Origin: Anaeramoeba flamelloides
Lineage: Eukaryota > Metamonada > Anaeramoebidae
Direction of reading: 5' to 3'
Assembly (NCBI GenBank): GCA_027625915.1
Contig: JANTQA010000033.1
Location: forward strand, 9,238,001-9,302,000
DNA: 64,000 bases
A model generated the notes under the pieces. It made no database searches. It was not told the origin of the DNA and saw nothing but the letters and a program-made list of their open reading frames with translations. Each line of letters begins with the position of its first letter. The stretch's first letter is position 1. Both the position numbers and the translations under genes were made by a program. Below are positions 35,470 to 47,900 of the stretch, piece by piece.

Positions 35470-35640
35470 ATGGGAAAAATTTTCACTTCCTTTTCCATTT
35501 CCTTTTACAAAACGAAGCCACAAATTACAACCTACTTCTTTGAGAACTCTATTTAATAAAAGAAAAATATGGAAAAGGAAGTGAATATTCTTTTCCAACT
35601 ATAATTCCCAATACCAGTAGGCAAAATTTTTGAAATTTAT
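35470..35640. repeat. Dispersed repeat shared with 61990-62160
   Basis: Both copies share ATGGGAAAAATTTTCA (ATGAGAAAAATTTTCA), TTACAACCTACTTCTTTGAGAAC (TTCCAACCTACTTATTTTAAGAAC), GGAAAAGGAAGT and AATACCAGTA / AATACCGGTA, in the same order. Non-coding. Confidence 0.65.
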
Positions 35641-35669
35641 CCAAGAAAAAATTTCTGAGATGAAAATAA

Positions 35670-36075
35670 CCCAAGATAAGATTATTAATTGTTAATATTA
35701 GAGAAATTGTTAGATCTAGTCGATTAATAATTTCTTTTTTTTTAATAATCAAAATTTTTAAAAGGATAACTCATTACTGTTTAGAATGACGACTAATTAA
35801 ATTATACTTGTCAAAAAAACAGCCAGTTAATCAACAAACAAGAATAAGAATTATTATTTTACAAATTATACTAAAATTGTATATAACTCTATTGTTTTTC
35901 GAAAAAATAAATTTACTTTGGTTTTCTTACAAATAAAGGAGTATTCGTTATACACACCACTTTAATGAAATTTAGGTGCTGTTCATTACTGTGTTGAGAA
36001 AAAATTTGTTTTGTTATAAAAAGGATTTGATTTTAATTTTTCCTAATATTAACAATTAATAATGTTTTATGTGAC
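35670..36075. repeat. Fold-back element, diverged copy
   Basis: Inner arms TAATTGTTAATATTAGAG and CCTAATATTAACAATTAATA face each other. The AAAAGGATTTGATTTTAA phrase near 36020 is shared with the copies at 49925-50460 and near 55110. Confidence 0.55.
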
Positions 36076-36529
36076 CTATTTTAATGCCAGTTATTTTTTT
36101 TTTATTACTTAATATAAAAATGTTAAATTTTCGACTCTTACTTCATCAGATTTTACCCTTATACAAATTAACAAAAGATGGTCTAACTTAAATATTCATT
36201 TAAGATAGCCATTAGCTTCATATTTCAAATCTGTTATACAAACAGACCCCAAGTATCTTTTTGCTCTATCTTTTGAAAAATTTATTAATTTTGCCAAAAA
36301 AGAATTTTAACTTATCATAGTATAAAATAAATTTGAAACAAATAAGGCAATTACAATTATTTGTATTGACTCATGTAATTTGGTTATTGTATGAAGAATA
36401 ATTTTTTTTTTGTTTTTGGGAAAATATTTCTGTTTTTTCGTTTTTCTTTATTGTTATATAGCCAAAATAAACTGGTTAGAGTTTTTATGAAGGAAAAATT
36501 TTTTAGAAAAAAATATGTGAATTGTGTCT

Positions 36530-36970
36530 ATATAAACCCTTGAAAGAGTTCCATTATTTCACTTATATTTACACACTAAAAAGTTTTTTAAGAAAAAAAG
36601 ATAAATGTTCATAATTCCTTCAATTTTCACAAAGTTCTTGAAAAAAAAAATTGATTTTAAGATTTCATAATTAAGAATTCAAATTGATAAACATTAAAAA
36701 ATTATCCAGGAACTTCTTAATATTTTTTACTATTACTTTTATCAGTTTTGAAGGATTTAAAAATTGAACTTGTATGTAAAAATCACTCAAAGTCATTTTT
36801 TTTTTCAAAATTTTCCCTTCATAGATCGTTTTTTAGAATTTTTTTTTTCTGTTACTTATTTTTAACGTGGAAAAATAGTAGTTTTTTGCCCAATTTGTTC
36901 AAAATGATGATTCTTTTGGAATCTCAAAAGTGAAATAACACTAGTACTAACATTCGCAAACAAGTGAACA
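36530..36970. repeat. Dispersed repeat, CCCAAAG-TTCTA family, copy 3
   Basis: The most diverged of three copies. It retains CTTGAAAGAGTTCCATTATTTCACTTA, AGTTTTGAAGGATTTAAAAATTGA and AATCTCAAAAGTGAAATAAC in family order. The frame 36748-36933 is a by-product of the repeat. Confidence 0.5.
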
Positions 36971-37705
36971 TAGTTCTTACAAGTTTTTTTTTTTTTAGTA
37001 GAACTACATCAATTCTATTGTGAAATTTTTAAAATATTTTTAATTATTATGTAGTATGAAAAAAACATAATGATATAATATTGTGATTTATTATCTTTTC
37101 ATGACTTAAAACCAGTATTTTGAAATCATATCAAAAAAATAAAAAACTAAACCAAAACCTAATAAACAAAAAAAGTCATTTTTATTCAAAAGAAAATATT
37201 TTGATTCTTCAATACCAGATCCAAATCACTTAAACATATATAAAAAGATGACATTTTTGTTCTAAACTTTTAACTCATTTGGGCTACCCATCCTTATATA
37301 TATATATATATATATAAACCCCTTTTCAAAAATTGTGACTCACCTGAAATAATAAATTGAAAAAAAAACAATTATACTTTAGTATTCAAGAACAATTAAT
37401 AACTAAATATAATTTATAATTTACTTTTAAGTCATTCTAAATCTATAAAAGCCTGATATATTAAAAATTACAAAAAATAAAATTAAAAACTATAATAAAA
37501 TTAAATCACAATTTTGAAATGAGCATTTCAGATTTTTTATTACTGAACTTTCACTGAAAAAAAGTTGAACAACAAGATTTTTTATGAATAATTAAATCCA
37601 TTTTCAAAGACACTAAATAGTTTAAATTTTCTTAGTGATTATTTGTCTTTTCAAAGATTTCTTTTTTTTTTCCACATGATCTTTTTTTTAAAAAAAAAAA
37701 AAAGA

Positions 37706-37707
<2 letters not shown>

Positions 37708-37758
<51 letters not shown>
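37708..37758 (+). repeat. A51 homopolymer
   Basis: Fifty-one consecutive A, followed by AC/AAAAG-rich text (ACAAAAGAAAAACAAAAG). It is too long for ordinary drift, and its true length in the source is uncertain. Confidence 0.9.
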
Positions 37759-37759
<1 letters not shown>

Positions 37760-38939
37760 AAAAGAAAAACAAAAGAAAAACAAAAATTTTAAAAAAGCAA
37801 AACTAAAATTAGCAAAATTAGAGAAAATGATTCTCATCAAAAATCTGAAATATTTTTTTGAAAAGAATACTGGAATAAACTCTCAAAACAACCCCTATTA
37901 ACATTATAAAGTGAGTCAAAATTTTTGAAAAATAGTTTATTTATATATATATATATATATTAAGGTATAATCTTTTTGGAAAATTAACTCTATTTTTACA
38001 GGAAAAATTTTCACATTTGATTTTTGATTTTTAGAATTTCTAATTTAATTTCGAACTTGAGGAAAGAAATTTCAGAATTTTTTTATTTTTTTTGCTGATT
38101 TAATTACTCATATAAGGTGTAAGTATTCTTGAAAAAAGTAAAACAATTTTTCAGTTGAATAACATGCTTAAGAATACTATATGGGTGCTTAGAACAATAT
38201 AATTGAAATCTTTTACAATAGCTCTAACGAATGTACACTCAGTGTACGCTATCTCAAGTATAATTTGAGATTACCCCATTTATTAAATGATTATCTAAAA
38301 AAAAAAAAAAATATTATTTGAGGGGTGTCAATCAAAAGATTGTGCAAGTATTGATTTTAATGGAATGGAGATTTATTATTCTAAGTAAAATCCCCAAATT
38401 TTTACAATTAATATGAGTAATTATCACAATTACACCTTATCATTGACCCCACCCGAACTTGTTTTGAAGTTGTATAACGAACTTTCATCTAGGCAAAAAG
38501 AGATCAACATTAAACAATTTTTTTTTTTACAAAATAAAAATTGTTTTCAATTATTATTGATATTTAATGATTATTTGATCTTGTTCTCAAAATAATCAAT
38601 TAATTATTATTTCTTTCTTTTTTTTGTTATTTTCCAATTAATAATAGGATTTTTTTTTTATTACAAAATATTTCCAGATATATGTTTATATTTGAACGGA
38701 TATCTTTAATTTTTTTTTTTCTTTTTTTTCGATAATTTAATAAATAGAGAAATTGGTAATTTATGTTTCAATTCACAAAATAGTGTTATAAATTCGCCAA
38801 TTCAATAAAAATACGGATAGTTTAGTTCATTTTTTTTTTTTTTTGTATATTTTTTTTTTAATTTAATTATTTTTTTCTCGATGAAATGATGTATTGAAGC
38901 TAAATATTTATTAGAATATGTTTGATTGACTTTATTGGA

Positions 38940-39720
38940 ATTTATAATAACGCCCTAGATTCGTATATAATCAAATTATGCAGTAATTGGGTGTAAATGA
39001 TATTAGTGCTACATGGTTCATTAGCAGCTTAAAAAAAAACTCTTATAAATATTATTGAACAACAAATTTATACATTTTTTACATAAGAACGCTTTTAAAC
39101 ATGATCATTTTGTATGTTTTTTATTTAATTCCCATTTAAATATAAAAATAAAAACCTTAATAATTGTATTCAAGTATTTAATAAGTAATATTTAAACTTA
39201 AATAAATTTTTTTTCTATTTTTTAATTAACAAGTTTATCCCAATAATCACCAACATAAAAAACATATATAATAATTCGTTTTGTTTCTTTTTTATAAAAG
39301 CTAGTTCTAAGATCAATATTTTTAATAGATTTTTCCAATATTTCTGAAATATTTTGTCAAAAAAATTTATTGATTAAACTATTTGATTTTTATTAAATTA
39401 ATTGAATTTTTTAGCTACAAATCTATATTTTGTCACAAATGTCAGAAAGATATTTTGCAACTTTGGTGTCTGGAAATTGATTATTCCACTTTCAAATTTC
39501 TGTGAAATTTATTTGTTTTTTTAAAAAAAATATTAATTTTTTTACTAATAAATATATTTTTTTTAATTGATAAGATTAACAACTATTATTACTTTATTAA
39601 TTGAGTTTTAAAGATATTAGATCGATTATCGACTAATTTTATTTAACTTCAATAACAAAACACTTTAATTATAGAATTCTACTTGGAAGATGCTAATCCC
39701 TTAAATTTATCTTGAAAGTA
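38940..39720. repeat. Dispersed repeat, short copy without the 0.9-kb insertion
   Basis: This is the counterpart of the outer parts of 19160-20880, continuous across the point where that copy is interrupted. It provides the empty-site view of the insertion at 19605-20515. Confidence 0.75.
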
Positions 39721-41062
39721 GTTATATTATTTTTCCCCTAAGACAAAACAGTGACTTCGGTACAAAGAAATCCGATATAAGGTGTTTTTGATCATTTAAA
39801 TTACTACCCTCAAGTTTTAAAATATTGAAGCATCTTTCGATTCATTATATAATAAAATAATAATAATAATAAAACTTGGAGAGAATAATAATTCATTAAT
39901 TAAAAAAAGAAACTTCTGGAAAAAATATTAAATAGCAACTCAAGCCGCGAAACAAAATTGAAAATAAACAAATATTTATCATTAAAATTATTTTTTATTT
40001 CTTAAGGTGAATATGATGTAATTTTTTTGAATCGCCTCCCCTAATTAACAATAAAAAACTTATTTCTTTACTTATAAAACCCAAAATAAAAACATTAATA
40101 AAAAATTTAATAAATAATTTTTACAAAAAGAAAGTATAGTCAATAACATTAGAGGTATTGATGATAACATATATTATCATGATATCAACAATTAATTTGA
40201 GATAATATTAAAAAAATCGTGATTAGTCGAATTTATCGAGAAAAATCATATAAACACAATTTTCTACATTCTCACGATAAAATAATTATCACAAAAAAAC
40301 GAATTATTTTTTTTTTAAAATCACTTTAAAATTAATATCTTGACTATTACAAAAGCCTTGAGATTTTAACAACACCTTTCCACTCTAAAAATGTTAGAAA
40401 GTGTTTTTAAGGATTGTTAATTGTCTCCAAGTCTTTGAAAGTTTCGAAAGACATAAAACTTTTTTAAATTGAATGAGTTTGTTTGTAGTGGAAAAATTTT
40501 TTTTTTTTCAATTTCATTTTTTATTTTTTTTACAAAATATAAAATCTTCAACCAAATTTTATGATCTAACTAATTATAACCCATTCAACACACTGGGTGT
40601 AAAATAACTTTTCAAGGTTTTTTTTTTACTATTTTTATAATTATTTTTTTTACTCTCTTTCTTTTATTTTTTTTCTTTTTTTTTGATATTTGTTTAAAAA
40701 TATAATCTCCTCTTTTTATTTTTTAAAATTAAAGTAAGCATATGAGTTGTAATCTTACCTAAATTATAACTCCTTTAAAAAAATCAAAAAAAAATTTACT
40801 GTTGAAGACAAATCGGGGTAATTTTGTTGAATTACCACTCTTCACTAACAATAATAAAAAAAAGCAAAATATTATTTTTGTTAAAATTCATTTATTAGTA
40901 ATATTTATTCTTCAAAAAGAAATATTTAAAAAAAATTAAAAAATAATTTATAAAAGGAAATTAAAAGTATTTTACTTTTTATAAATAAAAGTAGAATAAT
41001 TATACAGACATGCATTACATATACACTTATCTCAATATATATCTAAATATATTATATGATAT
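39721..41062. other. AT-rich gap, no gene seen
   Basis: Low-complexity A/T sequence containing an (AAT)n stretch near 39858-39873. No frame with a believable protein composition. Confidence 0.5.
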
Positions 41063-41424
41063 ATATAAACTCCATTTCAGTCAAAGGGGCCCAGCCAAAA
41101 ATGGAAAAGTCACTTTATTTTTAAGAATCAGCCAAACTTAGATTGTTTAGAAATACGAGAAATAATAAACTTCTTATAAGAGTCCATAATTATAAAAGAA
41201 ACCCCTGAACAAACCATAAATTTCCAAAAAAAAAAAATGTTAAAAAATTTTTTGTCCCCATACATTGGAACGTCTCGTGCAAAATTATCAATTTCTTTAG
41301 GAAATTAAAATAGTTGATAATAATATTTTTTACTTGTAAATGTATGGATTATTAGAGAACATACAACGCTTAACTTTTCTTAAGGTTTATTTCGTTTTTC
41401 AAACATTTTTTTTTTCAAAGTTAA

Positions 41425-41488
<64 letters not shown>

Positions 41489-41656
41489 CAAAAAGCAAAA
41501 ACTGCAAAAAAAAAAAAATTAACAAAAACAAAAAAAACAAAATTTTGATCTAAAAATTGAAAATTTTAGTTTGATAAGAGTAATGAATTAAACTCATAGA
41601 ATGTCTTCCATTTCTTCAATAGAACTGGGCCCCTTTGACTGAAAAAGAGTTTATAT
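41063..41656. repeat. TIR element with GGGCCCCTTTGACTGAAA ends, full copy
   Basis: The left end ATATAAACTCCATTTCAGTC and AAAGGGGCCCAG is mirrored by the right end CTGGGCCCCTTTGACTGAAA and AAGAGTTTATAT. This gives terminal inverted repeats of about 32 bp around a 594-bp element. The left half matches 16825-17156. The interior holds an A58 run and no gene. It is a non-autonomous DNA transposon. Confidence 0.85.
41430..41487 (+). repeat. A58 homopolymer inside a TIR element
   Basis: Fifty-eight consecutive A, followed by GCAAAAAGCAAAAAC. The plus frame over it is pure poly-K and not a gene. Confidence 0.9.
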
Positions 41657-41949
41657 TATCTTTAGATGTAAACATATGTGTCTGTATATACTCATATACG
41701 CGCATATAGGATATTTTAATTTTAAAAATATAAGAATACATCTTTTAATTAAATTCAATTTTATGTGAGAAGAGGAATTTTTCTTAAATATTGAAAATTA
41801 TAAATATATAATTAAATAAAGATAACTAGATTTTTCTTTTTTTTAATTTTGTAATAATGTAAAAAAAAATACAAAACAGTTCTTTTTATTTCTATAGATC
41901 TTATTAATATGGTGATAATGATTATCAAGATCCCAATCTTGATTGTAAT

Positions 41950-44900
41950 TTAAAAAAATTGCCTTTGATAATCTAGATATGTTTTCATCAAATATTCTTG
42001 ATTTTTCTTCTTCCGTGTATTTTTATTATTGACAAATTTTTTTTTAAAATCGGATACCCTATTTTTGTGTTTTAATTCTATGAAACATGATACATCATCA
42101 ATCCAATTAATTTTAAAAATATTCTTCTGATACTCAAATGTTGTAAAAATTTTATTGTTATCCCATTCTTTGTTAAAATCATAAAGATAAAACATCCGAT
42201 CTAAATTAATTTCAATATCTTGGCCAAACAAATTTATCATATTGGGCATACATCTAAACATTTTTACTTTACCATTGAATTCTTGATTAACTATTGATTT
42301 TAAAACAAAATTTTGATCACAACCAATAGCATTTAATTGTCTTTTTCGGTTATTTTGATCTCGGCTATCGTGTTCCTCGTTTTGTAATAATATTTCTGAA
42401 AGTCTAAGAAAGATAACACCAGTCATCAATGAATCATATCCAGCTTCATGACAAAACTCGCTTGTTTGATATCTATCTGCAGATATCTCTATTTGTGGCT
42501 TTTTTAATTCTTTCACTTCGTTATATAAAAATGAAAGCGAGGTGTTGGTTGCTCCAATGCCATTGAGCTTTTCACATCCTGATAATTCAGTAATTGCCTT
42601 TGTATCATAAATTGGGCCAAAATTTTGCCTTACTTTGGTTTTAAACTCCTTCAGTGTTTCCGGCAAATCGTCAATGAATGTATTGTAAAGATGAAGCAAA
42701 TCTAACCAACAATTATGTCCTACAATCGGTATCTTATTTTCTTTAATAGTTAGGAATATTTCTGTAATTTCCAATTGCTCATGCTGATAAAAGATCTTGT
42801 CCTGTATTTTTTGGAGATAATGATCTTTCATTTCTTCTTCATTGCACTTCTTTAAACAAAACATATGCTTTCCATTTTCATATGAAGTGTCTATTAAAAG
42901 ATTTGGATATTTTTTTCGAAATTTTTGATACCAATATCTACGTGCAAATGGACTTCGTTGATTGTATTTGAATTCCTTTCCTTCTGAATCAACCCATTCA
43001 CTTACCTGTTCACAAACGTTATAATATTCTTCAAGAACTTGTTGCTATTGAAATATTTTAATTGTTTTGTTTTAAATAATTTAATTGCGTAATTGATTGG
43101 AAATATCGAAAAGATATTTAGATGTTAAAAAAAATATTTTTTAATTGGGTATTTTAATAATAATTCCTAATTTCGTATGCATTTTGAAAAGTTGATTCTG
43201 AAAAGGTGTAAATTTTGGCAGAATGAAATGTTTGATGACTTTTCAAAAAAAAAAAAAAAAAATTATATATATTCTATAATTTTATACCATTTTCCAGAAA
43301 AGGGGGACAAGTTGTAATAGTAAATTACACACATTTCAAGGATTTGAATGGATATTAGAAGAAAAATATTTAATTTTGGAAAATTTCAAAATTGAAATCA
43401 TTTTTTCACATTTTTTCTTATTTTTTCAATTTTTGATTGACACATACAATTCCTTTTTCAAATTTTTCTTCATCTTGTAAGATCTCTAGATTCGCTTGGT
43501 AAATCCCTGTTATTCCACTGTAATTGAAACTGTGAAAATGATTGTAGGAAAAAAAAATATTGATTTCTATTGGAATTTTATTTGATCTTCAATTGAAGAT
43601 CAAAATGAACCTTGTTGCTTTTTCTCATTAGTGGGTATATAAGAATTTGAGTTTTTCAATTTTTAAGAAAATATATTGATTTATTAGATTTACCCCACAT
43701 GTATATCAGCTATTCCCTGATATGTATTATTCTATTTATTTCTTATTTATTCTTCAAATTTCAATTGTAAAAAATAATTTGTTTTTTATAATTTTTTTTG
43801 GGCCCCCTTTGACTGAAACAAAGTTTATATTTTCTTAGTTATTCTTAAATTCATTACATTTTTTTGTTGGAATATCTTATGAATTTTTTTTTTTTTAATT
43901 ATATGTTAACAATAAAGTTTTTGCTATCATGAAAATTTTCGGTGTACTATACTTTAGGGGTTGTCAGCAATTTTGGAATTTTAATGACAACCCGTTAATT
44001 TAGTGTTTAAAGTATCTTTGACAACTATGTAGATTATCACAATTTTTTTTTTTATCTGAAATTATGAAATATTTCTGAAATGTATTATACGCTCAAGATA
44101 ATCTACAAATCCCATTAAAATCAAAAAAAGTTGTTATAAATTGAGTCAAATTTTTTAGTTCTTTAATTTATATTTAAAAAAATGACTTGAAAATTCAATA
44201 ACTATTAAACAATCTGAAAAAAAGTCATAATTGATACTTTATTCTTTAGATTTGTGGCAGTATAGAAAATTAAATCCTCATTTTTTGGCTTTTAGCAAAA
44301 GATATTTTCAGAAAAAATAATTGTTAAATTTGTGAAAGCAATTTTAATTTTTGAAAAAATTAGAAATTAGTGATCTGAAAACGCACTCCAGATAATCTCA
44401 TTTTTTTTTCTAAAAAAATTATTCTCATGAATTCCGATTTGACTCATGCATTAATTAATAAATTCAATACCGTTTTAAAAAATCTTGGAAAAAAAAAAGA
44501 CTGTTATTAATGAGGTGCTTTGTCTAATAAGTATTTTACATTTTTAAAATAATACTCTACAAAGTATCTTTCAGGTTTATTTAAAAAATATAAAATAAAA
44601 TAAATTCCAAAAATTTTAACACAGTTTAAACAATACCAATACTACAATTTCATTCAATTTGGAAATAATTTTGAATTTTTACAAACTCTTTTTATAAATT
44701 TTGTCTTTTTTTGATTTTACAACTTCTTTCCTTTTTATTTTTTTCCATTTTTTCCCAAGGCTGAATCTTCTTTTATATTGTGAAGAAGAGCTACAAAGGA
44801 AAAGGATCAAGTGGCCACTTGCTAATACTGTAACATGTGAAATGGAAACACGAAAATATGAGTGGCTTGAAAACGAAAGTAAAAAAGCAAAGGTAAAAAA

Positions 44901-47900
44901 TGTCGAAAGGTTTAAAGCCAATCAGATCAAAAAGAAATTAGAAATTACAAAAATTAAACAACGATCCCCAAATGAACATTCATGATCAATTATCAAATTA
45001 AATTTAATTAACCAAAAGTATCATGATTGTGATTTTGTGTACCCTGAATTAAAGATAGAATTGCATTGGCTTTTTTTTTTTTTGATTTTTTACCAATTGC
45101 TTCTTGTAAACCCCTTTTTAAATTTCTAATTTTATTTTTTCCTTTTTTCTTTTCAATTTTTTGTTTTTTCTTTTTACAAATAAAAAAAAATTGGGTATGT
45201 CTTTCCATAAAACAATCGTGAAATCTAGGATTTTATGATTAAATTACCTTTGAGGAAATTGAAGTAAAAGGACATTTAGGGTGTAATTTACACTTTTTCT
45301 ATTAATAGTAAAAAAAAAAAAAAAAAGTTTTTAAAAAGAGATTATTTTGTCCTTATGAGATAAAATGATATTAGATTGGGGGATTGTTGTTGGTGAAACT
45401 TTTTGTGAGAATTTGTCCAATATACAATTGGCCACCTTCTCGTGAAAATGTTCATTTTCTTTTTCTAAAAAAAATTAGATAATGATTACGATTTTCACTT
45501 TTTTTCCCAAATATTTATATTTTTTTTTTGTAAAAATCAAAAGCAGATCTTTTTTTCATTTTTTTGTCGAAAAATTGCCAATTTAAGGTACTAATCTCTA
45601 TTAAATTTTTTTACCTAAATTTAATAGAGATTAAGAAAATTTTTTGCCAATTACTTAGATTATAAAGTCCCTGTTTATTTTCATATTAAACTTATTTCTA
45701 GACAAGGAATCCTTATTTAGAAATTGGTCTAAAAAAAAATAATAGAGACTAGTCAGTTAATCTTTCAATATTTTCAGAATTCTTAATTTAATTTTATTTA
45801 AAGAGCCTTATTTCTTGTTGAAATGTTTTTAGCATACTATTGGCTTGTTTCTTTTCAATTTCTACAGTAAGCCAATATTTTTAGCATGAGCTAAATTTTC
45901 TAAATGGGTTAAGGATTATTCGAATTTTATGGTTAGTGAATACTATTTTTCCACCAAGTAACATATTTATAGACTTAAAAGAAACTTGATCCAAGGGATC
46001 TTGCTAACTTGAAAAATTTAGGTTTTATTTGCAAAATTTTGAGTTGAGCAAAAAAACAATTTTCCTTAATCAAATCCAAATTATTCTCACAAATTTTGAA
46101 GAAAAAAATTTCATAAGGAAAATGTCACTCCACTTTCTTTTCAAGTATGTTAGAGTGTAGCGAGAGAGTATAAATACACTTGAAAAGAAAGTGGAGTGGC
46201 ATTTTCCTAATATCAAAAAAAATAGCTTTTTAGTTTTGCCTTGTTTTGTTAGGGAAATTCAAAAAGTTTTTGGATCAATAAATGATTTTCAAGCAAAATC
46301 TAAAAAAACCAAAAATTGCAATATTTTGACTTTTCCTCAATTCATTGTCTTTTAAAGCTTTTTTTCTGTTTATAGTATTTTATTTCAACCCTCACAGAGC
46401 ATAAAATTCGAATAGTCCTGAAAGGTTAAAATCATGGTTTAGTTACACCGATTTAGCTCATATAATTTTCAGAGCTTACTTTATAATATTTAATACAGAT
46501 TCGATTTGTTGATTTTTTGAAAAGCAAAAATGTTAACTTTGTACAACGAGAACCGAACAAAGCAAAAAGAAGAGAGTGAAAATTTTTTTCACTTAACATT
46601 AAAATACCAGAAAACGAAAAAATGGCTTGTATTAATAATTGTCTTTGTTTCGAAACACTTATTTTTTGGTACAGTTGTTTCAATAACCCGTGTTGACTTC
46701 AATAAATATTTTTTTTCGGACTTTTACTGTTGTTTTTGAAATTTTGTGTTTTTAACTGTTGTTCTGAAAATTTTAGGAATTGTTCTTGGTTTTTAATTGT
46801 TGTTGAAAATTCATTTGAGTAAAGTTATCTTTATTTTTAACAGCAAAGTACATATTGACCATAATTTTGTCATTCTCGAAGTAATAATTGAAATTTTTTT
46901 TCAACATTTTATGAAATATTTTTTCTCTTTTAAAAAATTGAAAGATCTTGATATAATAAATGAAAACTGATCTTTTTATAAGATTTAATTTGTTTTCATT
47001 CTGAAAATTGTTTAAATTGAATTGATTTTTTAAATAATTTGGAAATTGGACATGTTGTTGTCAAATTTTAATCAGAAAAAATATCTGTAAATTTACTTTT
47101 GATTCATTATGAAATATTTCTTCACTGAGGATTCTTATCTCTTCCAAGGGAGCCAAAAATTAGAACAAAATAAAAAAAAGTCATCCAATTCCGAAATAAG
47201 ATTTGAAGACAATTGACTAAAGGAAAAAACGACAAATGAAATGAATTTTTTTTTCATTTCGTTTTCAAAAAACTTTGAAAAATTAATATCTCATTTTTTG
47301 CTCATATGGAGATATCAGTAAAATGGGTTTTTCAGAAACTCTTTTTATCCTTTTTATGGTTTTTTGATTTGTATTTATTCAAAACGAAAGATTTGGTTAT
47401 TGTGAATTTTGGTGTTTATTTGATTAATTTGGTTGAATTAGATCTCATTTATGGGTAGATTGGTCTTGAAGGTTGTACAAAAACACTTTGATTATATGAT
47501 CAAGTGTAAATATTGTTTGATTTGAAAGTATAGTTAGACTGAACTGTATTTTTTCCAAAACAACAAATTAATAACTTAAAACCACAGTTATTGAAAAAAA
47601 ATAAAACTTGTTAAAAAAAAAAAACAACAGTTATTTACAAAAACAACATAAATAATTTTGAAAAGCACAAACAAAATCGTCAACACGGGTTATTGAAACA
47701 ACTGTAGTGACAAGTTTTAAATTTTTCTGTCTTTTTGATACGTTAAAAAGTTTTTACTCAAAGAACAGAAAAGAGGTGTCTAAATTTTTTTTCAGCAACT
47801 CTAAGATCAATCAAAAGCATTCGAGAAATTTTAATTGAAAAAATTCTGAAGGATCTTATTTTCTATTTTCATACGTTTCAAAGGTTTTTTTTTAGGTTCT

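Larger units (their letters stand above)
30438..41062. other. Gene-poor 10.6-kb repeat-rich block
   Basis: No confident gene. The block holds diverged copies of several dispersed repeats listed separately, (TA)n tracts at about 37296-37315 and 37941-37961, and long A runs. One plus frame, 38413-38595, begins MSNYHNYTLSLTPPELVLKL and YNELSSRQKEINIKQ before becoming F/L-rich. Its first ~35 codons could be a first exon, but no partner exon was found. A short palindrome, GTACACTCAGTGTAC, lies near 38233. Confidence 0.45.

Noticed and set aside
41340-41522. Frame containing a long poly-lysine stretch
   Set aside because: It is a translation of an A58 run inside a transposable element, not a gene.
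46453-46739. Frames on both strands at 46.5-46.7 kb
   Set aside because: They run across the arm of an inverted-repeat element in the PARN intron and have no family resemblance.
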